A DNA stretch of 64,000 nucleotides. Origin: Dallia pectoralis. Taxonomy: Eukaryota > Chordata > Actinopteri > Esociformes > Umbridae. A program made the translations under genes and the position numbers. The stretch is from NCBI GenBank assembly GCA_029465975.1, contig CM055748.1, forward strand, positions 10,061,300 to 10,125,299, given 5' to 3'. This document shows positions 24,001 to 34,565 of the stretch, one piece after another. Each line of letters starts with the position of its first letter. The stretch's first letter is position 1. The notes beneath the pieces are model-generated. The model was not told where the DNA came from. It did no database searches and saw only the letters and a list, made by a program, of their open reading frames with translations.

Positions 24001-27000
24001 GCAACTTTCGCTTTAGTCATCACACCGTGGGTTGTGCCTTCTCACCTCACACTACTTTTATATATCCTTTAATTTGTCACACACACACACTATGCTCACT
24101 TCTATGTCTCCTAGTTCCCTATGTCTTTCTGTACAGGTGGCTCGATTCCCTTTTAAGAATCACATGAGCATGCTGGTCGTGATGCCCATGAATGGTCAGG
24201 TGAACATATCAGACCTGACAACAAAGATCAACATATCTGACCTGTACGGCCGGCTACCCGAGGAGAGGTCCATGCAGGTCAAACTGCCCAAGTTCAAACT
24301 GGACTACAGCCAGGAACTGGGGGAAGCTCTCACGAACATTGGTAAGGGAACACTCGATAGAACCCTAGAACAATACTAGCAAGTAAATGATGCCTGTAAT
24401 GGAACCTCTCATAGAGAACGAGGCTTGAACGAATGGGAAAGACACTATAACACTAGTAGAATTTTGCTGACAGGAACTGTAAGTGTTTTGGTATTGAAGA
24501 CATGGTCATGTTTCTCCTATGTGTATCCGCTGTGCCCAGGTATGGGGGCGTTGTAGACTTGGTCATGTTTCTCCTATGTGTATCTGCTGTGCCCAGGTAT
24601 GGGGGCGTTGTAGACTTGGTCATGTTTCTCCTATGTGTATCTGCTGTGCCCAGGTATGGGGGCGTTGTAGACTTGGTCATGTTTCTCCTATGTGTATCTG
24701 CTGTGCCAAGGTATGGGGGCGTTGTAGACTTGGTCATGTTTCTCCTATGTGTATCCGCTGTGCCCAGGTATGGGGGCGTTGTAGACAAGGTCATGTTTCT
24801 CCTATGTGTATCTGCTGTGCCCAGGTATGGGGGCATGTAGACTTGGTCATGTTTCTCCTATGTGTATCTGCTGTGCCCAGGTATGGGGGCGTTGTAGATA
24901 TGGTCATGTTTCTCCTATGTGTATCCGCTGTGCCCAGGTATGGGGGCGTTGTAGACATGGTCATGTTTCTCCTATGTGTATCTGCTGTGCCCAGGTATGG
25001 GGGCGTTGTAGACATGGGCATGTTTCTCCTATGTGTATCTGCTGTGCCAAGGTATGGGGGCGTTGTAGACTTGGTCATGTTTCTCCTATGTGTATCCGCT
25101 GTGCCCAGGTATGGGGGCGTTGTAGACAAGGTCATGTTTCTCCTATGTGTATCTGCTGTGCCAAGGTATGGGGGCGTTGTAGACTTGGTCATGTTTCTCC
25201 TATGTGTATCTGCTGTGCCCAGGTATGGGGGCGTTGTAGATATGGTCATGTTTCTCCTATGTGTATCTGCTGTGCCCAGGTATGGGGGCATTGTAGACAT
25301 GGGCATGTTTATCTTATGTGTATCTGCTGTGCCCAGGTATGGGGGCGTTGTAGACATGGTCATGTTTCTCCTATGTGTATCTGCTGTGCCCAGGTATGGG
25401 GTGTTGTAGACTTGGTCATGTTTCTCCTATGTGTATACGCTGTGCCCAGGTATGGGGGCGTTGTAGACTTGGTCATGTTTCTCCTATGTGTATACGCTTT
25501 GCCCAGGTATGGGGGCGTTGTAGACTTGGTCATGTTTCTCCTATGTGTATCTGCTGTGCCCAGGTATGGGGGCATTGTAGACTTGGTCATGTTTCTCCTA
25601 TGTGTATCCGCTGTGCCCAGGTATGGTGGTGTTGTAGACATGGGCATGTTTCTCCTATGTGTATCTGCTGTGCCAAGGTATGGGGGCGTTGTAGACTTGG
25701 TCATGTTTCTCCAATGTGTATACGCTGTGCCCAGGTATGGGGGCGTTGTAGACAAGGTCATGTTTCTCCTATGTGTATCTGCTGTGCCCAGGTATGGGGG
25801 CATGTAGACTTGGTCATGTTTCTCCTATGTGTATCTGCTGTGCCCAGGTATGGGGGCGTTGTAGACATGGGCATGTTTCTCCTATGTGTATCTGCTGTGC
25901 CCAGGTATGGGGGTGTTGTAGACTTGGTCATGTTTCTCCTATGTGTATCCGCTGTGCCCAGGTATGGGGGCGTTGTAGACTTGGTCATGTTTCTCCTATG
26001 TGTATCCGCTGTGCCCAGGTATGGGGGCATGTAGACTTGGTCATGTTTCTCCTATGTGTATCCGCTGTGCCCAGGTATGGGGGTGTTGTAGACTTGGTCA
26101 TGTTTCTCCTATGTGTATCCGCTGTGGCCAGGTATGGGGGCATTGTAGACATGGGCATGTTTATCTTATGTGTATCTGCTGTGCCCAGGTATGGGGGCAT
26201 TGTAGACATGGTCATGTTTCTCCTATGTGTATCTGCTGTGCCCAGGTATGGGGGCGTTGTAGACATGGTCATGTTTCTCCTATGTCTATCCGCTGTGCCC
26301 AGGTATGGGGGCGTTGTAGACATGGTCATGTTTCTCCTATGTGTATCTGCTGTGCCCAGGTATGGGGGCGTTGTAGACATGGGCATGTTTATCTTATGTG
26401 TATCTGCTATGCCCAGGTATGGGGGCGTTGTAGACATGGGCATGTTTATCTTATGTGTATCTGCTGTGCCCAGGTATGGGGGCGTTGTAGACTTGGTCAT
26501 GTTTCTCCTATGTGTATCTGCTGTGCCCAGGTATGGGGGCGTTGTAGACATGGTCATGTTTCTCCTATGTGTATACGCTTTGCCCAGGTATGGGGGCGTT
26601 GTAGACTTGGTCATGTTTCTCCTATGTGTATCTGCTGTGCCCAGGTATGGGGGCGTTGTAGACTTGGTCATGTTTCTCCTATGTGTATCTGCTGTGCCCA
26701 GGTATGGGGGCGTTGTAGACATGGTCATGTTTCTCCTATGTGTATCTGCTGTGCCCAGGTATGGGGGCGTTGTAGACTTGGTCATGTTTCTTCTATGTGT
26801 ATCTGCTGTGCCCAGGTATGGGGGCGTTGTAGACTTGGTCATGTTTCTCCTATGTGTATCTGCTGTGCCCAGGTATGGGGGCGTTGTAGATATGGTCATG
26901 TTTCTCCTATGTGTATCTGCTGTGCCCAGGTATGGGGGCATTGTAGACATGGGCATGTTTATCTTATGTGTATCTGCTGTGCCCAGGTATGGGGGCGTTG

Positions 27001-28887
27001 TAGACATGGTCATGTTTCTCCTATGTGTATCTGCTGTGCCCAGGTATGGGGTGTTGTAGACTTGGTCATGTTTCTCCTATGTGTATACGCTGTGCCCAGG
27101 TATGGGGGCGTTGTAGACTTGGTCATGTTTCTCCTATGTGTATACGCTTTGCCCAGGTATGGGGGCGTTGTAGACTTGGTCATGTTTCTCCTATGTGTAT
27201 CTGCTGTGCCCAGGTATGGGGGCATTGTAGACTTGGTCATGTTTCTCCTATGTGTATCCGCTGTGCCCAGGTATGGTGGTGTTGTAGACATGGGCATGTT
27301 TCTCCTATGTGTATCTGCTGTGCCAAGGTATGGGGGCGTTGTAGACTTGGTCATGTTTCTCCAATGTGTATACGCTGTGCCCAGGTATGGGGGCGTTGTA
27401 GACAAGGTCATGTTTCTCCTATGTGTATCTGCTGTGCCCAGGTATGGGGGCATGTAGACTTGGTCATGTTTCTCCTATGTGTATCTGCTGTGCCCAGGTA
27501 TGGGGGCGTTGTAGACATGGGCATGTTTCTCCAATGTGTATCTGCTGTGCCCAGGTATGGGGGTGTTGTAGACTTGGTCATGTTTCTCCTATGTGTATCC
27601 GCTGTGCCCAGGTATGGGGGCGTTGTAGACTTGGTCATGTTTCTCCTATGTGTATCCGCTGTGCCCAGGTATGGGGGCATGTAGACTTGGTCATGTTTCT
27701 CCTATGTGTATCCGCTGTGCCCAGGTATGGGGGTGTTGTAGACTTGGTCATGTTTCTCCTATGTGTATCCGCTGTGGCCAGGTATGGGGGCATTGTAGAC
27801 ATGGGCATGTTTATCTTATGTGTATCTGCTGTGCCCAGGTATGGGGGCATTGTAGACATGGTCATGTTTCTCCTATGTGTATCTGCTGTGCCCAGGTATG
27901 GGGGCGTTGTAGACATGGTCATGTTTCTCCTATGTCTATCCGCTGTGCCCAGGTATGGGGGCGTTGTAGACATGGTCATGTTTCTCCTATGTGTATCTGC
28001 TGTGCCCAGGTATGGGGGCGTTGTAGACATGGGCATGTTTATCTTATGTGTATCTGCTATGCCCAGGTATGGGGGCGTTGTAGACATGGGCATGTTTATC
28101 TTATGTGTATCTGCTGTGCCCAGGTATGGGGGCGTTGTAGACTTGGTCATGTTTCTCCTATGTGTATCTGCTGTGCCCAGGTATGGGGGCGTTGTAGACA
28201 TGGTCATGTTTCTCCTATGTGTATACGCTTTGCCCAGGTATGGGGGCGTTGTAGACTTGGTCATGTTTCTCCTATGTGTATCTGCTGTGCCCAGGTATGG
28301 GGGCGTTGTAGACTTGGTCATGTTTCTCCTATGTGTATCTGCTGTGCCCAGGTATGGGGGCGTTGTAGACATGGTCATGTTTCTCCTATGTGTATCTGCT
28401 GTGCCCAGGTATGGGGGCGTTGTAGACTTGGTCATGTTTCTCCTATGTGTATCTGCTGTGCCCAGGTATGGGGGCGTTGTAGACTTGGTCATGTTTCTCC
28501 TATGTGTATCTGCTGTGCCCAGGTATGGGGGCGTTGTTTGCCACCCCGAACCTTGCAGCCATTGCGGACGGCCCTCTGCTGGTGTCCAGTGTGCAGCACA
28601 AGTCCGCTATGGAGATCACCGAGGAGGGAGCGGAGGCGGCGGCAGTCACCAGCGTGGTCATCTCACGGTCCAACCCCTCGTTCAGTCTCAACCAGCCATT
28701 CTTCTTTGCCCTCATGGACGATAAGACCCAAGCGCCCGTGTTCCTCGGCGTCATCACCAACCCAAATCCCGGAGCCCCAGCTGTGCAGAGCAGCGGAGGC
28801 TCCGGCAACACAGATAAAAACGAGTTTCCCATCGATGACAAGAACGACAAGGATCAGGATGGCTCTGTGGGCCTGCCACCTAAGTAA
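21034..28887 (+). CDS. serpinf2: serpinf2, alpha-2-antiplasmin (plasmin inhibitor serpin)
   Basis: Eight coding exons: 21034-21090, 21186-21251, 21498-21807, 22673-22816, 23075-23263, 23773-23915, 24137-24341, 28523-28887. Phases match at every GT-AG junction and sum to 1479 nt (492 aa; human is 491). Residues 1-19 form a signal peptide (MELHLLSLLLFCVC). Serpin signatures include NVIISPLSISLALSQLALG, LINAVYFKG and FPFKNHMSMLVVMP. The hinge EEGAEAAAVTSV leads to P1 Arg about residue 420 (ISR|SNPSF, so P1' is Ser; human has Arg-Met). Cysteines in DEGC and LPCY match the human C43-C116 pair. A C-terminal extension of about 45 residues ends in Lys, as in the human kringle-binding tail. From family knowledge it is a plasma inhibitor of plasmin made in liver. 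The human N-terminal NQEQ cross-link site is not obvious. Exon 8 begins inside the last unit of a 57-bp minisatellite. Confidence 0.96.
21283..21450 (+). repeat. ATACTCTCC-type short tandem repeat, serpinf2 intron 2
   Basis: Irregular units of about 11-12 bp built on CATACTCTCCA fill most of the short intron between exons 2 and 3. Confidence 0.85.
23290..23735 (+). mobile_element. interspersed repeat (probable retroelement 3' end) in serpinf2 intron 5
   Basis: The segment ends with GTTGCAAATTAGAATTTGTT and a following AGGCTAAATAAG, a familiar 3' tail of abundant fish repeats. No coding capacity is visible. The left boundary is approximate. Confidence 0.4.
24497..28535 (+). repeat. 57-bp minisatellite, about 70 copies, carrying copies of the serpinf2 exon 8 acceptor
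   Basis: Roughly 4.04 kb of 57-bp units. Each contains a pyrimidine-rich tract (TGTTTCTCCTATGTGTAT), the acceptor GCTGTGCCCAG, then GTATGGGGGCGTTGT, which equals the first 15 bases of exon 8, then AGACTTGGTCA. The final unit's CAG (28520-28522) is the real exon 8 acceptor; identity to the unit ends at 28535 inside exon 8. Because 57 is divisible by 3, long spurious open frames run on both strands. Variants include units with 1- or 2-base deletions, ATCTTATG forms and CAATG forms. A 1650-bp higher-order duplication is present. Confidence 0.97.
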
Positions 28888-29190
28888 GCATGAACCTCAT
28901 TTAGCCGTTCACTGTAGGCTGACTGTCACATAGACAATGAACTGCACTGCTGTCTGTGTCAGAAAATGAAAATCCAAGCAAGTCAGACGCCTACGACAGC
29001 GAGACAAATGGCAAACCGGATCAAAATGCAATCATTTTTCAGTGTGACAAAAGACAAAAAAGTAACAGCTATTTGTACTTTTTTGTTTTAGTTTCATTTT
29101 CAATATATAAAACCATGACATGCCCCATATTTCTCCCATTAAGTTTACTGCTGATTAAAAATAAAAGTATTTTTATCTGATGTTTTGCAT
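28888..29190 (+). other. serpinf2 3' UTR with poly(A) signal
   Basis: Non-coding sequence after the TAA stop (28885-28887). AATAAA occurs at 29160-29165, giving an inferred 3' UTR of about 290 nt. Confidence 0.6.
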
Positions 29191-29700
29191 TAAATGTGTC
29201 ATGAAAGTGCAGGATTGTGTCCAGATTTGTGCTAATAATGTGTTATTTGCTAATAAGAGATAATTAGAGGATGGAGGGGCAGAATTTATTCATTTCTTCT
29301 TCAAATTATGATTTGGCATCATTTATCAACAACAATATATTCCTAGAAAATGTGAGATAAATCTGCAGTGGTCTTTCATGTCTGGAGGACACAAACAAAT
29401 AACATTGAACGGGTCAATTCAAGCTTGGCTTAATTTCTTATGTTGCAATATGAACATGAGAACTCAGAGATGTGTTGAACTGGTTATCAATGTGAAATGA
29501 CCCAATATGTGAATGCATTTTAGCTAGTGGATGTAAATTAGAGCATCAATGTCATTTTGCCCTGTTATTTACCAAACTTGAAACAACATAATTTTCTTTA
29601 GTCATGGTTAGGTTAGTCATGTTTATTTATAGTAATATTCAGAGATATTCTGAAATAATATCATGCTGCACAAATCCAGTCGGCGCAGATGCTGGACTCC
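29191..29700. other. intergenic DNA after serpinf2
   Basis: AT-rich sequence with no exon or recognisable repeat seen. Confidence 0.4.
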
Positions 29701-29703
29701 ATG

Positions 29704-30955
29704 CTGTTATGTGGCATGTAGAAGCTGTTATAAGGCATGTGGAAGCTGTTGTGGCATGTAGAAGCTGTTATGTGGCATGTGGAAGCTGTTATGTGGCATG
29801 TAGAAGCTGTTATGTGGCATGTAGAAGCTGTTATAAGGCATGTGGAAGCTGTTGTGGCATGTAGAAGCTGTTATGTGGCATGTAGAAGCTGTTATAAGGC
29901 ATGTGGAAGCTGTTGTGGCATGTAGAAGCTGTTATGTGGCATGTGGAAGCTGTTATGTGGCATGTAGAAACTGTTATGTGGCATGTAGAAGCTGTTATAA
30001 GGCATGTGGAAGCTGTTATGTGGCATGTAGAAGCTGTTATGTGGCATGTGGAAGCTGTTATGTGGCATGTAGAAGCTGTTATGTGGCATGTGGAAGCTGT
30101 TATGTGGCATGTGGAAGCTGTTATGTGGCATGTAGAAGCTGTTATGTGGCATGTGGATGCTGTTATGTGGCATGTGGAAGCTGTTATGTGGCATGTGGAA
30201 GCTGTTATGTGACATGTAGAAGCTGTTATGTGGCATGTGGAAGCTGTTATGTGGCATGTAGAAACTGTTATGTGGCATGTGGAAGCTGTTATGTGGCATG
30301 TAGAAGCTGTTGTGGCATGTAGAAGCTGTTATGTGGCATGTAGAAGCTGTTGTGGCATGTAGAAGCTGTTATGTGGCATGTGGAAGCTGTTATATGGCAT
30401 GTGGATGCTGTTATGTGGCATGTAGAAGCTGTTATGTGACATGTGGAAGCTGTTATGTGGCATGTAGAAGCTGTTATGTGGCATGTGGAAGCTGTTTTAT
30501 GGCATGTGGAAGCTGTTATGTGGCATGTGGAAGCTGTTATGTGGCATGTGAAAGCTGTTATGTGGCATGTGGAAGCTGTTTTGTGGCATGTGGATGCTGT
30601 TATGTGGCATGTAGAAGCTGTTATGTGGCATGTGGAAGCTGTTTTATGGCATGTGGAAGCTGTTATGTGGCATGTGGAAACTGTTATGTGGCATGTGGAA
30701 GCTGTTATGTGGCATGTAGAAGCTGTTATGTGGCATGTGGATGCTGTTATGTGGCATGTAGAAGCTGTTATGTGGCATGTAGAAGCTGTTATGTGGCATG
30801 TGGATGCTGTTATGTGGCATGTAGAAGCTGTTATGTGGCATGTGGAAGCTGTTATGTGGCATGTAGAAGCTGTTATGTGGCATGTGGAAGCTCTTATGTG
30901 ACATGTAAAAGCTGTTATGTGGCATGTAAAAGCTGTTATGTGACATGATGAACCT
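29704..30955 (+). repeat. 21-bp minisatellite, about 60 copies
   Basis: Units of GTTATGTGGCATGTAGAAGC plus T, alternating TAGAAG and TGGAAG variants, with occasional units shortened to GTTGTGGCATG. The frame is open on several strands because the period is 21. It lies outside any recognised gene. Confidence 0.96.
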
Positions 30956-31011
30956 GTTATGTGGCAATCTGACTGAATCTGACTGCATTGTAATGCTTTC
31001 TTCTGAAACCA

Positions 31012-32475
31012 GGGGTCCGTTTCAAGAAGGAGGTTTAACAAACTCTAAATCTAACCCTGACCTCGGAGTTGACTTACCCTAAGATGGAAAACTCCAAGTT
31101 TTCGGATTCAGAACAGCTGAATTGAGTTGGTTCAATCAACCCAGTGTAGGTTCACTCAGAGTTACGCGCATGCACCGCCGCTATTAAAAAGGCAGCATGA
31201 ATGGAGCCATGATACTACGATTCACCATGGCAACCAGCATTACTACCGCATACGTCACCCCAAGCTTGAAATACTGATACAGGCTTACAGCGACTATGAA
31301 CACATATTTCGAAAACAATTGCTGCTCGGGTCAACGCAAAGTTCCAATATGTGTTTTCATTAGATTTTTAATTTACACAATAATTTTAATTTATACTTAA
31401 TATTAATTCCCAGTTGGGAAAATGCATTTTTTACACCCTGTTTGTTAGAACAAACTACACACAGGCCTGAAATACACACCCATGCTCATATTTAATCACA
31501 AGTATTATTACTGGTAAAAACTGGTAGAATGGTATTGACGCTATTCAATTAGGAAATTCTAAAATAAATTCAAATAATTTATACCAGTCTGATCTTGCAG
31601 CACCGAATCATTAACCGAATTATAATTAATATAATATTATAACTATTCATTGTAAAGGGTTTTGCATTATTCACCTGCAATCCTTTGGACCTCTTCTTTA
31701 ATGTCTCTCACTGGTTTGAGTCCAGGGAACACTACCAACACGTTTAATATTATGTTTCTAACGGCTCTGCATACAGTGGCTGTACTAATATTGCCCTAAA
31801 ACTGACGTTTGCAAAAAACGTAATGCGACACAAATAATCTGCTCGGATGTAAGAGCATGTCCACGATGGGTTACATTAGTGATATGAGGATGGATAAAGA
31901 TATGTACATATCTGATAGACTGTAAAGAAAAACTATACCGCTCAGATAGGAAGTTCTCTGGAAATTAAAATACATCTAGTTGGGTTTCCTCAATATCAGA
32001 TAGGTAGTTATCTGGAAGTTGAAATACATCTAGTCGGGTTTCCTCAATATCATCTCCCGACTTATGTTAAACTCCCTGTGAAGTAATACAGCTTCTTCAT
32101 CTGCAGGATCCTGTAACAAAATGTATGTTAGAGAAAAAAACTTTAATCTATAACGTCACCTAACTGCGTTAATAAAACAATCCTATTTTATTTATGCAGA
32201 TGGCAACACTGCGGTGAAATGCACCTGATACAGACTGAATTAATTATAAATGAAATGAAAGAGCGCTGTGTGAGAGGGAGGAGACTGAGAGAAACTCCAG
32301 GTTTATTGAAGAAAAACTGCTCCCGACCAGGTTAGGTTCACAGACTCAGTTACCATAGTAACTGACTCTGAGGTTAAGTTACCTCCCTTTCTGAAACAGA
32401 AAACTCAGAGTTTCCCTCATCTCAGGGTAAACAAACTCATAGTTTTCACTAAACCTCCTTTCTGAAACGGGCCCC
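31012..32475. mobile_element. decayed PIF/Harbinger-type DNA transposon
   Basis: Terminal inverted repeats of about 25 bp: GGGGTCCGTTTCAAGAAGGA at 31012 and, reversed, GGGGCCCGTTTCAGAAAGGA ending at 32475. On the plus strand near 31250-31310 the peptide LEILIQAYSDYEHIFRK resembles the Myb/SANT-like accessory protein of Harbinger elements. On the minus strand 31795-31674 encodes STATVCRAVRNI followed by VVFPGLKPVRDIKEEVQRIA, a PIF/Harbinger (HARBI1-like) transposase segment. Both frames are interrupted, so the element is inactive. The two gene relics lie on opposite strands. Confidence 0.8.
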
Positions 32476-32490
32476 AGATCTCTCAGTCAA

Positions 32491-33491
32491 TTGACCCTTC
32501 GCTAAGCCACGCCCGAAAACCGCCACAGGCCAATCGTGGTTTAGCAACCGTAACTAGGCGCAGGAGGTCTGTCAAGCTTTCGAGCAAGGGAAACATGCCA
32601 ACGCGTTGTGCTTATGGATTGTGTAAATCTGATACCTGATATCCTAAAAGTTTGGACGGGGGGTGGAATTTTTTACTTTCCCAAAACCTAAAACCCAAGG
32701 GAAGAAATGCCGGGCGTGGACGGAGGCTCACTGACATACATAAAATACTTGTGAGTACCCCAATCCGATCGCGGCTCTCCCGGTATTAGGTCTAATGACA
32801 GAACATCAGGGGGCTTGCCGGAGATCTCCAAGGAAAAGGTTGGTATGCGAACATAATTAGTTCATTAAAGGTGGTCATGTGCTCAATAGGTACACTTTAT
32901 TTGGGCAGCGAGATGTATTACAGAACACACATGCTCTAATGCTTTATACTTTATATTGGTCTCCGCATACGGTTTTTATTTGCTTTTTTAGGGACCACTA
33001 CCGATGATATGTAAGCAGTAGCCTGGCGCGCTAAAAATATAAGCGGTAGAATGTTAGCATTGTAAAGTGGTCAAGCAAATGGCTTATTCCACAAGATTTG
33101 TGGATAAGCTGCTTGATTTACAATTATTAGATTATATTCACTTACCCTGTTGTGCATGAACATAGGTGTTCCTCAATTTGTTTGTTTCCCACTTGAATGG
33201 TTAGCGTCTGCAGCTGCTGCTTGCGCTGGGACCTAGGCTTTAGCTTCAATTTTAAAGACGTTATTCTCTAATCGGTTGCATATTATGTCGTGGATATATC
33301 CCTCGAATGCATACTGCAGCCCCTTTTGTCTTGCCCTTTCAGATATTTCACCTGGTCGCCAAAAATGACTAACTATCTCATTGGGAATGTCTGACACCGG
33401 TGCATACACACTGCAATAGACGTGCCAGGCTCGAAAGCTTGACAGGCGTAGCAACAGTAACTAAGGAGGGCGTGGCTTAGCGAAGGGTCAA
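32491..33491. mobile_element. THAP-domain DNA transposon remnant, copy 1
   Basis: Perfect 24-bp terminal inverted repeats (TTGACCCTTCGCTAAGCCAC...) bound a 1.0-kb element. On the plus strand, 32595 onward encodes MPTRCAYGLCKSDT, then a TGA, then YPKSLDGG. In another frame come FFTFPKPKT, KKCRAWTEAH: a C2CH THAP zinc-finger domain broken by a stop and a frameshift. On the minus strand (33454-33233) a segment contains ERARQKGLQYAFEGY. It starts only 15 bp after the Harbinger element ends. THAP domains occur in P-element and Kolobok transposases; I cannot decide which family this is, and no clear target-site duplication is visible. Confidence 0.75.
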
Positions 33492-33504
33492 TTAAAACAA
33501 ACAC

Positions 33505-34441
33505 AATTCGCCTTTGGTTAAGCCACACCCTAGAATGTAGATTGGCCAATCACAGCACAGCCAAGAACGAGCTCCGAAAGAGGTCGGACACTTTTTCACA
33601 GCGCTCTATTGACTTTAACACAGGCGTCTCATATTTTTGGTCTCGGCAGGCTATTACCGTCGTAGTTTTATCAAAAATATAGTTAAACGTTGTGCCTGGG
33701 GCATTTGTAACACAGATACGCGTTTCCCAGAGAGGTTGGAGGGGGGTGTCTTTGGATTACAGAAAACATGCCTGACAACTACAGAGCAGAGTTCCCAACA
33801 ACCTTTGCAATTCTTGATGGTACAGAGATAAAGACCAAAACCAACATCACTGTTACTTCAAAGTCAGACTTACTCAAACTACAAATCTGCCAACACACTT
33901 AAATGCGCGCAAAACCCTGTGGAACTAACCAAAAGTAACATCGCCATATCAGCTAACGTTAACGTTACCTAGCATACCGGTTGTTGATACACTAGCACAC
34001 GCTGCTAATAAATACAATGTTATACTCGCGTAGTCCATTTGCTTTGTAATAACGATTATAGAAGTGAATAGAGACCTACCCAGCTTTGCATGAACAGTGT
34101 TGCTCCTTGATATTGTTAATGTTAGTCCCAGCCTCCATCTCGATTGGTAGGATATGCGGTGGTTCGTTTTTTGACTGTGACCGGTATGCGTTTGCATCTT
34201 TGGATGCCTTGTTCCTTCCTTGCGTTTCAGGTGTATGTCTTGACTATAGCCTTCGAATGCATATTGCAGCCCCTTTTGCCTACTTCTATCGGACACTTTA
34301 TTTGCTGCTTTATAAAAGTTTGATAAAATTTCAGCAGGAAGAGCTGTCACATCATAAGCCTTGTTGATACCAAACAGAGCCCAGATGAAGTTGTCGGACG
34401 TAGCAACAGTAACTAGGGGGGGCGGGGCTGAATGGTGAATT
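33505..34441. mobile_element. THAP-domain DNA transposon remnant, copy 2 (diverged)
   Basis: A relative of the previous element, with degenerate ends (GGTTAAGCCACACCC at the left; GGGGGGCGGGGCTGAATGG at the right). On the plus strand about 33680-33760 encodes KRCAWGICNTDTRFPERLEG, a THAP N-terminus. On the minus strand about 34300-34200 encodes SDRSRQKGLQYAFEGYSQDI, matching the minus-strand segment of copy 1. No intact gene remains. Confidence 0.65.
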
Positions 34442-34564
34442 CTCACTATTAAAAAAAAGAATTTTCTTAAACTGACCCATTGACACCAAGGCACCCAAAC
34501 GAAAATCTAATTGAATACTATTCCACAGCTGAAGTGCTTGAGAAGAGAAGGCTAAACTACCCAA
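34442..34564 (-). mobile_element. LINE reverse-transcriptase C-terminal fragment
   Basis: The minus strand encodes AFSSQALQLWNSIQLDFR followed by SMGQFKK. This resembles the conserved end of fish non-LTR retrotransposon ORF2 (..LWNSLP.DIR...SFK..L). Only this short relic is visible, cut off by the next minisatellite. Confidence 0.5.
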
Positions 34565-34565
34565 C

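Noticed and set aside
24502..28933. Long open frames (up to 485 codons) through the serpinf2 array on both strands
   Set aside because: They are produced by a 57-bp period without stops in some frames, lie within an intron and have no family resemblance. Only the part from 28523 onward is real exon.
24497..30955. Possible CRISPR-like arrays
   Set aside because: Units are contiguous without unique spacers and lie in a eukaryotic intron or intergenic DNA.
29604..31041. Cys/Val- and His-rich open frames in the 21-bp array
   Set aside because: Low-complexity readings of a tandem repeat, open on both strands, with no start context or splice support.
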